Source of the DNA: CAXFCD01 sp964001155
GTDB taxonomy: Bacteria > Fidelibacterota > Marinisomatia > Marinisomatales > UBA1611
NCBI GenBank assembly: GCA_964001155.1
Contig: CAXFCD010000119.1
Location: 1 to 18,808 of the forward strand
DNA: 18,808 nucleotides
Direction: 5' to 3'
Positions 1-7,266 of the stretch are shown here, in pieces (the stretch's first letter is position 1; the number at the start of each line of letters is the position of its first letter). Position numbers and translations under genes: made by a program. The notes under the pieces are model-generated. The model did no database searches. It worked only from the letters and a program-made list of their open reading frames with translations, and was not told where the DNA came from.

Positions 1-459
1 GACGTAGATCCACAGTCAATCGATACAGAAAAAGACATTGGGAATCTTCCTATTTTTGTTAGAATAGCTGGAAATGAAATTGGTGGATATGCGATTCCGA
101 TTGCAGGGAAAGGACTTTGGTCAACGCTCTTTGGTTATTTCGCCATTGAGCCGGACGGCAGGACAGTAAAAGGAATCACATTTTACAAACATAAGGAAAC
201 ACCCGGACTGGGTGGCGAAGTAGATAAAGCATGGTTTCAAGAAAATTTTATTGGAAAAAGATTTGTGGATAAGAATGATAATTTGATTGGGATCAAAGTT
301 TTGAAAGGAAAAGTTCAATCTGATGACCTTGATGCGATTCACAAAGTCGATGGTATATCCGGAGCCACCATGACTACTAAAGGATTAGAAAATTTTCTTA
401 TGGATGATTTGTCCAAATATGAGCCGTTTTTTAAGAAAGTCCGCGGAGGACAAGGTTAA
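1..459 (+). CDS. nqrC: Na+-NQR subunit C, C-terminal part (N-terminus cut by window edge)
   Basis: Subunit C of the Na+-translocating NADH:quinone oxidoreductase, a membrane complex that oxidises NADH, reduces quinone and exports Na+. The reading frame is open from base 1, so the gene begins outside the window; 152 residues remain of roughly 250 usual. The FMN-binding-domain motif DGISGATMT is visible, with the Thr of SGAT (codon 367-369) at the place where FMN is covalently attached by a phosphoester bond in Vibrio NqrC. KHKETPGLGGEV upstream is also typical of this domain, which faces the periplasm. The missing N-terminal part would hold the membrane anchor. The TAA stop overlaps the nqrD start (TAATG), so the two are translationally coupled. 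nqrA and nqrB are expected just upstream. ApbE, encoded three genes later, is the enzyme that would install the FMN. Confidence 0.95.
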   Translation, partial: DVDPQSIDTEKDIGNLPIFVRIAGNEIGGYAIPIAGKGLWSTLFGYFAIEPDGRTVKGITFYKHKETPGLGGEVDKAWFQENFIGKRFVDKNDNLIGIKVLKGKVQSDDLDAIHKVDGISGATMTTKGLENFLMDDLSKYEPFFKKVRGGQG

Positions 460-1085
460 TGGCATTATTAGATAAAAAATCAAAACGTGCATTGACAGAT
501 CCGTTAATGTCGAACAATCCCATCACATTGCAAGTGTTGGGAATCTGCTCCGCCTTGGCGGTTACGGTGAAAATGGATACGGCGGTTGTCATGACGTTGG
601 CAGTTATCGCTGTCTTGTCAATTTCCAACACTTTGATTGCAGTTTTAAGACATTGGATACCAGGAAAGGTTCGGATAATTGTCCAATTATCCGTGATTGC
701 ATCTTTAGTTATTTTCACAGACGAAGTTTTGAAAGCATATATGTATGACATTAGCAAACAATTATCTGTATTTGTTGGGCTCATTATTACAAATTGTATT
801 GTCATGGGACGTGCAGAAGCATTCGCCATGCAAAATTCACCGGGAAAATCCTTTTTAGATGGGCTTGGTAATGCCCTTGGTTACGGTGGTATTTTAATTG
901 CGGTGGCATTCTTCAGAGAATTATTGGGCAGCGGAACTATTTATGGGTATCAAGTGATTCCAGATTCAGCGTATGCAGCGGGATATGAAAATATGGGACT
1001 TATGGTTTTATCACCTGGTGCTTTTATCATTTTAGGATTAATCGTCTGGGTTCACCGGATTTCAGCGGACATTGAGGAGGATTAG
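459..1085 (+). CDS. nqrD: Na+-NQR subunit D
   Basis: Integral membrane subunit of Na+-NQR, 208 residues, matching the usual length of about 210. The protein is strongly hydrophobic, with about six membrane segments. Cys30 (in LGIC) and Cys113 (in ITNCIVMGR) correspond to the cysteines that, with two from NqrE, hold the intramembrane iron-sulfur centre of the Vibrio enzyme. The start ATG overlaps the nqrC stop by one base and is preceded by GGAGGA at 445-450, a good ribosome binding site. NqrM, encoded on the opposite strand further on, is thought to supply iron to this site. The family is shared with RnfE/RsxE, but the order C-D-E-F and the neighbouring NqrF make Nqr the clear choice. Confidence 0.97.
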   Translation: MALLDKKSKRALTDPLMSNNPITLQVLGICSALAVTVKMDTAVVMTLAVIAVLSISNTLIAVLRHWIPGKVRIIVQLSVIASLVIFTDEVLKAYMYDISKQLSVFVGLIITNCIVMGRAEAFAMQNSPGKSFLDGLGNALGYGGILIAVAFFRELLGSGTIYGYQVIPDSAYAAGYENMGLMVLSPGAFIILGLIVWVHRISADIEED

Positions 1086-1087
1086 AT

Positions 1088-1699
1088 ATGCTTGAGCATT
1101 ACGTCAGTTTGGCTACCAAAGCTATGTTCGTTGAAAATATCCTGTTGGCTTATTTTCTTGGGATGTGTTCATTCTTAGCTATTTCTAAAAAGATCGATAC
1201 ATCCATCGGCCTAGGGTTTGCGGTGATTTTTGTCCTCACAATTACAGCACCGGCAAATTGGGCGATTCACAATTATTTTCTACAAGACGGGGCATTGGCT
1301 TGGGCCGGTTTCCCTAATGTGGATTTGAGTTTTTTGAATTTTATTGTATTTATTGCTGTAATCGCTGCCATGGTTCAATTGGTGGAAATGATCTTGGATA
1401 AATTTTCTCCCACCTTGTATCATAATCTTGGAATTTTTCTTCCATTAATTGCCGTGAATTGTTCAATTTTAGGTGGATCATTATTTTTGGTTGAGAGAGA
1501 ATATACATTGATGGAATCCACAGTATTTGGTTTTGGTTCAGGATTGGGATGGTTTCTTGCTATCGCTTCCATGGCATCCATTCGCCATCGGATTCGGTAT
1601 TCTAATGTGCCGGTCAAACTCCGTGGCTTAGGCATCACCATGCTATTGACAGGACTTTTATCAATGGCATTTATGGCATTTTCAGGGATTGATCTCTAA
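1088..1699 (+). CDS. nqrE: Na+-NQR subunit E
   Basis: Second of the paired, inversely oriented membrane subunits of Na+-NQR (203 residues; family about 198). Cys27 (YFLGMCSFL) and Cys125 (AVNCSILGG) match the NqrE ligands of the NqrD/NqrE iron-sulfur centre. Hydrophobic segments cover most of the protein, and VEREYTLMES resembles the conserved loop seen in NqrE. GAGGAGG at 1074-1080, inside the end of nqrD, is a strong ribosome binding site 7 bases before the ATG; only two bases separate the nqrD stop from the start. The 3' end overlaps nqrF by one base (TAATG). RnfA is the paralogue in the Rnf complex and is excluded by context. Confidence 0.97.
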   Translation: MLEHYVSLATKAMFVENILLAYFLGMCSFLAISKKIDTSIGLGFAVIFVLTITAPANWAIHNYFLQDGALAWAGFPNVDLSFLNFIVFIAVIAAMVQLVEMILDKFSPTLYHNLGIFLPLIAVNCSILGGSLFLVEREYTLMESTVFGFGSGLGWFLAIASMASIRHRIRYSNVPVKLRGLGITMLLTGLLSMAFMAFSGIDL

Positions 1700-2928
1700 T
1701 GGAATTGACCCTTCTCAGTATCGCAGTTTTCACTGGCGTAATTTTAGTTTTAGTTCTTATTCTAAACTTTGCTGAAAGTAAGTTGCTCCCTCAAGGTGAA
1801 ATGACCATCACTGTAAATGAGGATGAAGATAAAAGTCTCAAAGTTCGTCCCGGTACAACACTTTTAACTGCACTGGCGAATCAAACAATTTATTTGCCTT
1901 CAGCTTGTGGAGGTGGCGGAACCTGTGCCATGTGTAAATGTCAAGTATTGGATGGCGGAGGCGATATTCTACCTACAGAAACAGGACATATTAGCAGGAG
2001 TGAGGCGAAAGAGCATTGGCGATTGGCGTGTCAGGTGAAAGTGAAAGAGGACATGAATATTCATGTTCCGGATGAGATTTTCAGCATCCGAAAATGGGAA
2101 TGCACCGTAAAGTCCAATGAAAATGTCGCCACCTTTATTAAAGAATTAATATTGGATCTACCGGAGGGTGAAATTCTTGATTTCCAGGCAGGCGGCTACA
2201 TTCAGATTGACATTCCTGAGTATAATAATTTATCCTTTAAAGAATTCACCGTAGAAGATGAATACCATCCGGATTGGGATAAATATAATGTGTGGGGATT
2301 GATAGCTAATAATGATGAACCCATTTTCCGCGCCTATTCCATGGCAAATCATCCGGCGGAGGGAAACCGCATTATGCTAAATGTACGGATTGCCACACCA
2401 CCACCACCTTTATGGAATGAAGCGCCACCGGGATTGGCATCTTCCTATATCTTTAATTTGAAGCCAGGAGACAAAGTCACTATTTCTGGACCATATGGAG
2501 AATTTTTTATTAAAGAATCAGAACGAGAAATGGTGTACATCGGCGGTGGTGCAGGGATGGCGCCTATGCGGTCTCATTTATTCCATTTGTTTCACACGCT
2601 TAAAACGGGACGCAAAGTATCCTTTTGGTATGGTGCACGGTCTGTGAGAGAAATGTTCTACGATGACCATTTCAAAAAAATTAAAGAACAGTTTCCAAAT
2701 TTTAGCTATACCGTTGCGCTATCTGAACCTATGGAAGAGGATAACTGGACTGGCCCAACCGGATTTATCCATCAAGTACTTCATGATGAATATTTAGGCA
2801 AGCACGAAGATCCGACTGAATTAGAATATTATATGTGCGGTCCACCCCCAATGATTAGTGCTGTTGAGGGAATGTTGGCCAATCTTGGTGTTGAACCTGA
2901 AATGATTGCTTACGATAGTTTTGGCTAA
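1699..2928 (+). CDS. nqrF: Na+-NQR subunit F, NADH-oxidising flavoprotein
   Basis: Electron entry subunit: takes a hydride from NADH to FAD and passes electrons to a 2Fe-2S cluster. 409 residues, the normal length. Order of parts: an N-terminal membrane helix (about residues 3-24); a ferredoxin domain with Cys70, Cys76, Cys79 and Cys111 as cluster ligands; the FAD-binding RAYSMANHP motif (211-219); a P-rich stretch (TPPPP, 233-237); the NAD-binding YIGGGAGMAPMRS (280-292); MCGPPPM (379-385); and the conserved C-terminus ending DSFG. The ligand numbering coincides with that of Vibrio NqrF as I recall it. It starts at the TAATG overlap with nqrE. A terminator-like hairpin follows 24 bases after the stop, marking the end of the structural nqr genes. 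Confidence 0.98.
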   Translation: MELTLLSIAVFTGVILVLVLILNFAESKLLPQGEMTITVNEDEDKSLKVRPGTTLLTALANQTIYLPSACGGGGTCAMCKCQVLDGGGDILPTETGHISRSEAKEHWRLACQVKVKEDMNIHVPDEIFSIRKWECTVKSNENVATFIKELILDLPEGEILDFQAGGYIQIDIPEYNNLSFKEFTVEDEYHPDWDKYNVWGLIANNDEPIFRAYSMANHPAEGNRIMLNVRIATPPPPLWNEAPPGLASSYIFNLKPGDKVTISGPYGEFFIKESEREMVYIGGGAGMAPMRSHLFHLFHTLKTGRKVSFWYGARSVREMFYDDHFKKIKEQFPNFSYTVALSEPMEEDNWTGPTGFIHQVLHDEYLGKHEDPTELEYYMCGPPPMISAVEGMLANLGVEPEMIAYDSFG

Positions 2929-3979
2929 CTGTATTAAACAAATTTATTTTATAAAAGCCCAACTTTTGTTGGGCTTTTTCGTCTTGATTATTGGGTGTGA
3001 CCGTTATCGCCAAATGGTTCAATTTTCCGGTCAAACCATGGGGACCACCTACTCTATTAAAATTATTCCAAAAACGAATCATGTGGATAACGAAACGTTA
3101 GAAAAAGGTATTGATTCTGTATTAGTTGAATTGAACAAACAAATGTCCACATGGGATCTTAACAGCGAAATTTCTCTATTTAATTTTCATGAATCAATGG
3201 ACCCATTTTCTGTATCAAAATCATTTTCAACTGTGGTCCAATCTGCTTTGGACATTTCTAAAAAGACTGATGGATTTTTTGATGTAACTGTTTATGATTT
3301 AATGAGATTGTGGGGTTTTGGCCCAAATCCAAAAACAGGGATGCCAAATAGTGATGACATTAAATCTATTTTGAAATATACAGGGTCCGATAAAATTTCA
3401 ATTAAAAATGAATCTTTGCTAAAAAAGAATCCAAAAACAAAATTGGATCTAAATGCCATTGCCAAGGGGTATGGTGTAGATACAGTATTTTATTATCTCA
3501 GATCAAAGGGATTTGATGAATTGTTTGTAGAAATTGGCGGGGAAGTCAGGTGTTTAGGAAAAAATCAGCGAAATAAATATTGGTCCATTGGTGTTGAAAA
3601 TCCAACAGGTGAACATAAGCAAGATCGTCAATTTGCTGCAATTGTTTACACAGATGGAGGTGCAGTTGCCACCTCAGGGAATTACCGAAATTTTGTGGAT
3701 ATTAATGGTGAAATTCTAGGGCATACTATCAATCCCAAAACGGGATTCCCGGTTCAGACAAATATTTTATCTGTAACCGTTCAAACTGAATCTTGCATGA
3801 TCGCAGACGCTTGGGCCACAGCCCTTATGGCAATGGATTATGAAACGGGATTAAAAAAAGTTGCGAAAAATCCGGAGATAAAAGCAGTATGGATTTTAGA
3901 GGGGAAGGATGGGACTCTAAGAATTGCGCGCTCTAATGGAGCAAAAATTGAGGATTCGATTTATGAAATTATACGGTAA
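2921..3979 (+). CDS. apbE: FAD:protein FMN transferase ApbE, lipoprotein
   Basis: Transfers FMN from FAD onto a Thr of NqrB and NqrC outside the inner membrane, a step needed to mature Na+-NQR. Family motifs, counted from the TTG at 2921: GQTMGTTYSIKI near 37-48, DGFFDVTVYDLMRLWGFGP (117-135), DLNAIAKGYG (176-185), EIGGEVR, TDGGAVATSGNYRNF (about 244-258), HTINPKTGFP, and the metal/flavin-site segment MIADAWATALMAM (293-305). The frame begins with a lipoprotein signal: Lys6 and Lys12, a hydrophobic core LLLGFFVLIIG, and Cys26 (codon 2996-2998) in an IIGC lipobox. No ATG is available upstream of that Cys. TTG at 2921 (overlapping nqrF by 8 bases) gives the best-shaped signal; TTG 2906 is possible, and ATG 3014 would drop the signal. 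No clear ribosome binding site is seen. The 3' end overlaps nqrM, on the opposite strand, by 11 bases. Confidence 0.93.
   Translation: MANCIKQIYFIKAQLLLGFFVLIIGCDRYRQMVQFSGQTMGTTYSIKIIPKTNHVDNETLEKGIDSVLVELNKQMSTWDLNSEISLFNFHESMDPFSVSKSFSTVVQSALDISKKTDGFFDVTVYDLMRLWGFGPNPKTGMPNSDDIKSILKYTGSDKISIKNESLLKKNPKTKLDLNAIAKGYGVDTVFYYLRSKGFDELFVEIGGEVRCLGKNQRNKYWSIGVENPTGEHKQDRQFAAIVYTDGGAVATSGNYRNFVDINGEILGHTINPKTGFPVQTNILSVTVQTESCMIADAWATALMAMDYETGLKKVAKNPEIKAVWILEGKDGTLRIARSNGAKIEDSIYEIIR
2953..2979 (+). terminator. Terminator-like hairpin after nqrF, inside the apbE signal sequence
   Basis: A perfect 11-base inverted repeat, AAAAGCCCAAC at 2953-2963 and GTTGGGCTTTT at 2968-2978, encloses a TTTT loop. 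It is followed by a T run (2975-2979, part of the stem plus one base), and four A precede the GC part of the stem. This is the standard shape of a Rho-independent terminator and lies 24 bases downstream of the nqrF stop. It also falls within the reading frame that encodes the ApbE lipoprotein signal (KAQLLLGFF), so it may act as a partial terminator or attenuator between nqrF and apbE. Termination in the cell is inferred from shape only. Confidence 0.65.
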
Positions 3980-4154
3980 TTGAATTAGACTCGGTATTTT
4001 CACATTTTTGCGGATCACCACCGCAATAAGAGCATACACCATCCGGGTTTAAGCCGCCACAGGAACCGGATAGTGGTTTTTTCCCAAAAATGATTCCTAT
4101 GGCCATTCCGCCAATTGCCAATAATAAAATTGAAATTCCAAGTACAATTTCCAT
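3969..4154 (-). CDS. nqrM: Na+-NQR maturation protein NqrM
   Basis: Small membrane protein (61 residues from this start) of the DUF539/NqrM family, which is required for assembly of Na+-NQR in Vibrio and is thought to deliver iron for the NqrD/NqrE centre. One N-terminal membrane helix (about residues 2-22) is followed by FGKKP and a Cys-rich tail, SGSCGGLNPDGVCSYCGGD with a further Cys in QKCEN; the SCGG motif and four Cys are the family mark. The ATG at 4154 puts the helix right at the N-terminus as in relatives; an in-frame ATG at 4190 would add 12 residues, but a TATAAT-like box sits just upstream of it. The gene is convergent with apbE and overlaps its last 11 bases. In many bacteria nqrM follows apbE in the same direction, so the inversion is unusual. 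Confidence 0.85.
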   Translation of the reverse strand: MEIVLGISILLLAIGGMAIGIIFGKKPLSGSCGGLNPDGVCSYCGGDPQKCENTESNSITV

Positions 4155-4269
4155 ACTAAAAATTAAGAAAATTTGATAAATAATTTTCATGTAATTATAT
4201 TATATCAGCGTTCCATAATTACCGAGATTCAATGTAATTTTCAGGCTTCGATAAAACTTAAATTGAATC
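4155..4269. promoter_or_regulatory. Divergent intergenic region between nqrM and nhaD
   Basis: This is the only real non-coding gap in the window and must hold the start signals for nqrM (minus) and probably for the 14-gene plus-strand array. On the minus strand, bases 4194-4199 read TATAAT, a perfect -10 hexamer, but no good -35 is seen 16-18 bases upstream. On the plus strand, TTCAAT (4228-4233) and GATAAA (4250-4255) with a 16-base spacer form at best a weak sigma-70-like pair. The stretch is very AT-rich, so chance matches are likely. No riboswitch or operator fold was recognised. Confidence 0.35.
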
Positions 4270-5697
4270 ATGTTGAAACATAAGACACTATCTATTTTAC
4301 TGACGGGCATCCCGTCTCTAATTATCGCTGCCGGTGATGAACATGGCAATGTGCCTCATTTGGATGGGAGTATTGAAAACCTGAGTATTTTTTGGGTAAT
4401 TCCTTTTGTGGGGATATTGTTATCAATTGCAGTATTTCCCTTGGTCGCACCCCACTATTGGCATCATAATTTTGGGAAAATATCTCTCTTTTGGGCATTG
4501 TCTTTAATTGTACCATTTTTTATAAAGGAAGGATTTGAGATTACACTTTATGAACTGCTTCATGTTGGTTTATTGGAGTACATCCCTTTCATCATCTTAT
4601 TGTTAGCATTATTTACAATTTCCGGTGGTGTTCAGTTGACGGGGTCATTAGTAGGAACACCAGTTGTAAATACTTTGATTATTTTTATTGGAACAGTTTT
4701 AGCTAGTTGGATGGGAACCACCGGTGCTGCAATGTTATTGATTCGTCCATTAATTCGAGCTAATGCGTATCGAAAAGAAAAAGTACATATTATTGTTTTC
4801 TTCATCTTTTTGGTTGCAAATATTGGTGGTTCATTGACCCCACTTGGAGATCCACCTCTGTTCTTGGGATTTTTAAAAGGCGTGGACTTTTTCTGGACCA
4901 CCACAGCCATGTTTCTACCCATGCTTTTCTTGGTGGTGTGTTTATTAATCATTTTTTACTTTCTGGATAGCTATTTTTATAATAGAGAATTGCATCAAGA
5001 AACTTCAAATGAAGATCCCAAAAAATTAGGATTAGATGGCTCTTTTAATCTGGTGTTACTTTTGGGTGTAATCGGTGGTGTTCTCCTGAGTGGTTTTTGG
5101 CGTCCACACATCTCATTCGAGATTTATCATGTCCATTTAGAATTACAAAATATCGTTCGAGATGTTTTACTGTTAGGATTGACGTATGCCAGCTGGGTTA
5201 TGACACCCAAAACAATTCGTGAAGCAAATGAATACACTTGGTTTCCAATTGTAGAAGTAGCCAAACTGTTTGCTGGGATTTTTGTAACCATTATTCCAGC
5301 TATCGCTATCTTGAAAGCGGGCACTAAAGGTGCATTAACAACTGTGGTATCTTCAGTTTCAAGCAATGGTGAGCCCATCAATAATATGTATTTTTGGGCG
5401 ACAGGCATTTTGTCCAGCTTTTTAGATAATGCACCAACTTATCTTGTGTTTTTCAATACGGCTGGCGGTGATCCAAATATTCTAATGGGTGATTTGTCTA
5501 ATACACTTCTAGCCATTTCTGCTGGCGCTGTTTTTATGGGTGCCAATACCTATATTGGTAACGCACCAAATTTCATGGTGAAATCCATTTCAGAATCTGC
5601 TGGCATTGAAATGCCGAGTTTCTTTGGCTATTTTGTTAAATGGTCGTTACCTGTTCTTTTCCCACTTTTTATATTAATTTCAATTTTATTCTTTTAA
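4270..5697 (+). CDS. nhaD: NhaD-type Na+/H+ antiporter (ArsB/NhaD superfamily)
   Basis: Predicted inner-membrane antiporter of 475 residues, close to the roughly 480 of NhaD proteins. It is hydrophobic throughout, with about a dozen membrane segments. Recognisable pieces are FPLVAPHYWHHNFGKIS near the N-terminus, GTTGAAMLLIRPLIRAN, NIGGSLTPLGDPPLFLGFLKG (the conserved loop of this superfamily) and SSFLDNAPTYLVFFN with AGAVFMGANTYIGNAPNFMVK near the end. The role would be to exchange Na+ for H+, linking the sodium gradient made by Na+-NQR next door to the proton gradient. It is the first gene of the plus-strand array and its stop overlaps the next start (TAATG). ArsB-like or citrate-type transport cannot be excluded by sequence alone, but the NhaD motifs and the Nqr context favour Na+/H+ exchange. 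Confidence 0.85.
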   Translation: MLKHKTLSILLTGIPSLIIAAGDEHGNVPHLDGSIENLSIFWVIPFVGILLSIAVFPLVAPHYWHHNFGKISLFWALSLIVPFFIKEGFEITLYELLHVGLLEYIPFIILLLALFTISGGVQLTGSLVGTPVVNTLIIFIGTVLASWMGTTGAAMLLIRPLIRANAYRKEKVHIIVFFIFLVANIGGSLTPLGDPPLFLGFLKGVDFFWTTTAMFLPMLFLVVCLLIIFYFLDSYFYNRELHQETSNEDPKKLGLDGSFNLVLLLGVIGGVLLSGFWRPHISFEIYHVHLELQNIVRDVLLLGLTYASWVMTPKTIREANEYTWFPIVEVAKLFAGIFVTIIPAIAILKAGTKGALTTVVSSVSSNGEPINNMYFWATGILSSFLDNAPTYLVFFNTAGGDPNILMGDLSNTLLAISAGAVFMGANTYIGNAPNFMVKSISESAGIEMPSFFGYFVKWSLPVLFPLFILISILFF

Positions 5698-6239
5698 TGC
5701 GCGTTTCAAAAGTCATAACCAAAACCGGAGATAAAGGCCAAACAGGCTTGGGCGATGGTCAAAGAGTATCTAAAAGCCATGTGCGAATCCAGACTTTAGG
5801 CTCGGTAGATCATTTGAATTCAATGGTGGGTTGGGCTGCGTCTGTGGCAACATTACAGACAAAATCAGATTTGGAATCTATCCAACAAGATTTATTTAAT
5901 GTTGGCGGTGAATTATCCATACCGGAATCTGAACTCTCGTTATTAACAGAAGAGAGAATCGTTTGGTTAGAGACTGAAACAGCAGAATTAAATGAGGAAC
6001 TTCCGCCCCTTAAAGAATTTATTCTACCTGGTGGAAATGAATTATCTGCCCGGATCCACATCGCACGAACAGAATGCAGAAATGTGGAAAGAGATTTAGT
6101 AGCGCTTGGCGAATCAGAAAAATTAAATGAAACCCATTTGGTTTATTTGAACCGGTTGTCTGATTACTTTTTTGTCTTGGCCAGAAAAGTTCAATCCGCT
6201 GAAAGAAATCCCGAAATTCAATGGGATTATAAAAAATAA
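5697..6239 (+). CDS. PduO-type cob(I)alamin adenosyltransferase
   Basis: Converts cob(I)alamin and ATP to adenosylcobalamin (AdoCbl). The 180-residue protein has the N-terminal ATP-binding motif TKTGDKGQTGLGDG (8-21), then GSVDHLNSMVG, and the two C-terminal helical motifs RTECRNVERDL (124-134) and LNRLSDYFFVLAR (151-163), which are the signature of the PduO/MMAB family rather than CobA or EutT. ATG 5697 overlaps the nhaD stop by one base and places TKTGDKG at the usual distance from the N-terminus; the open frame extends back to 5640 but only as nhaD shadow. The product would supply cofactor to the B12-dependent mutase encoded at 13270. The next gene begins one base after the stop. Symbols pduO, cobO and mmaB are all used for this family, so none is given. 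Confidence 0.93.
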   Translation: MRVSKVITKTGDKGQTGLGDGQRVSKSHVRIQTLGSVDHLNSMVGWAASVATLQTKSDLESIQQDLFNVGGELSIPESELSLLTEERIVWLETETAELNEELPPLKEFILPGGNELSARIHIARTECRNVERDLVALGESEKLNETHLVYLNRLSDYFFVLARKVQSAERNPEIQWDYKK

Positions 6240-6240
6240 A

Positions 6241-7266
6241 ATGAATTTTAATAATACACCGATCAACTGGCAGGACGTCCACCAAGTGATTTCTGATGCA
6301 AATCGGATCATGCTCACAACTCATGAAAATCCAGATGGAGATGGATTGGGATCTGAAAGCGGACTATATTACCATTTTAAAGATATTGGGAAAGATGTTC
6401 GAATTGTGAATTATTCTCCCTTGCCGGAAGATTACTATTTTCTAAATGATGACAATATTTTTGACACATTTGATGAATCTCAGCACATGGAATGGATGAA
6501 AGACGTTGATTTGGTCATCATTTTTGATGTAGGAGATTATGTACGCATCCGAACCATTGTTGATGCAATTGATTCACATGGATTGAAAACCATGAATATT
6601 GATCACCATCCTCACCCTGATGATCACCCGTTTACCCACAATATTGTGGATCTGTCTGCAGCAGCCACAGGGTGCATGGTATACGAATATTTACAGATTG
6701 CCCGTTCAGAGCCCATCAGCAAGGAGAGCTTGGAGGGTATTTATACGGCTGTGATGACAGATACGGGATGTTTCCGATACAGCAATACTGATAATAAATG
6801 TCATGAAATTGCCATTGAATGTCTGGCTGCCGGGATTGAAACTCACACCATTTATCAAGGCGTTTACGAAAATAGCACCCAATCTCGGATGCAATTGATG
6901 GGTGAATTTCTAACTAATCTCCATTATGAATTAGATGGTAATTTGGCGTGGTTTTTAATCACCCAAGATATGATGGATCGAGCCAATGCAACCAAAGCTG
7001 ATGTGGAAGGATTTTCCGATATGGTTCGCACAATCCGGGGCGTAGAAGTAGCGCTCATGATTTTTGAACAAAATGAAGATAGTTGCCGGATTAATTTTCG
7101 TTCAAAAGGAAAATATAGTGTGAATGATATTGCCAAATCTCTTGGCGGTGGCGGACATGCTTTTGCAGCGGGAGCAGTTGTGGCGGGATCTCTGCAGGAT
7201 GTTAAAGAAAAAGCTGTGGATGCGTCTATCAATTCGATTCAACAAAAAATGAACGATTCAGCATGA
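6241..7266 (+). CDS. nrnA: DHH/DHHA1 phosphoesterase, NrnA type
   Basis: Likely degrades short oligoribonucleotides or dinucleotides (nanoRNA) and may dephosphorylate pAp, in the cytoplasm. 341 residues, the family norm. The DHH domain shows HENPDGDGLGSE (28-39), FDVGD (95-99; metal-binding Asp96), the DHH triad at 121-123 and TDTGCFRYSNT (173-183). The C-terminal DHHA1 substrate domain has NFRSKGKYSVNDIA and the GGGGHAFAAGA loop (302-312). ATG 6241 sits one base after the previous stop and right before the conserved fold; the frame runs open back to 6172, but that part lies inside the adenosyltransferase gene. The stop overlaps the ispH start (ATGA). Exact substrate preference between NrnA and the pAp-phosphatase or cyclic-dinucleotide branches is not decided by sequence. 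Confidence 0.88.
   Translation: MNFNNTPINWQDVHQVISDANRIMLTTHENPDGDGLGSESGLYYHFKDIGKDVRIVNYSPLPEDYYFLNDDNIFDTFDESQHMEWMKDVDLVIIFDVGDYVRIRTIVDAIDSHGLKTMNIDHHPHPDDHPFTHNIVDLSAAATGCMVYEYLQIARSEPISKESLEGIYTAVMTDTGCFRYSNTDNKCHEIAIECLAAGIETHTIYQGVYENSTQSRMQLMGEFLTNLHYELDGNLAWFLITQDMMDRANATKADVEGFSDMVRTIRGVEVALMIFEQNEDSCRINFRSKGKYSVNDIAKSLGGGGHAFAAGAVVAGSLQDVKEKAVDASINSIQQKMNDSA

Noticed and set aside
431..829. 132-codon open frame on the minus strand inside nqrD
   Set aside because: It lies fully opposite a clear NqrD gene, has no recognisable motif, and its composition is what the complement of a hydrophobic protein gene gives.
3014..3016. ATG 3014 as the apbE start
   Set aside because: It would discard an in-frame lipoprotein signal with lipobox Cys, leaving ApbE in the cytoplasm although its targets in Na+-NQR are matured outside the membrane. 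Not fully excluded if the hairpin blocks read-through and a cytoplasmic form exists.
4155..4269. Riboswitch or structured leader before nhaD
   Set aside because: The region is short and AT-rich, with no stable long stem or known aptamer pattern visible.
5640..5696. Upstream extension of the cobalamin adenosyltransferase frame
   Set aside because: It lies within the end of nhaD; the ATG at 5697 has the TAATG overlap and gives the normal N-terminus before TKTGDKG.
6172..6240. Upstream extension of the NrnA frame
   Set aside because: It lies inside the adenosyltransferase gene; ATG 6241 directly after that stop gives the usual family length.
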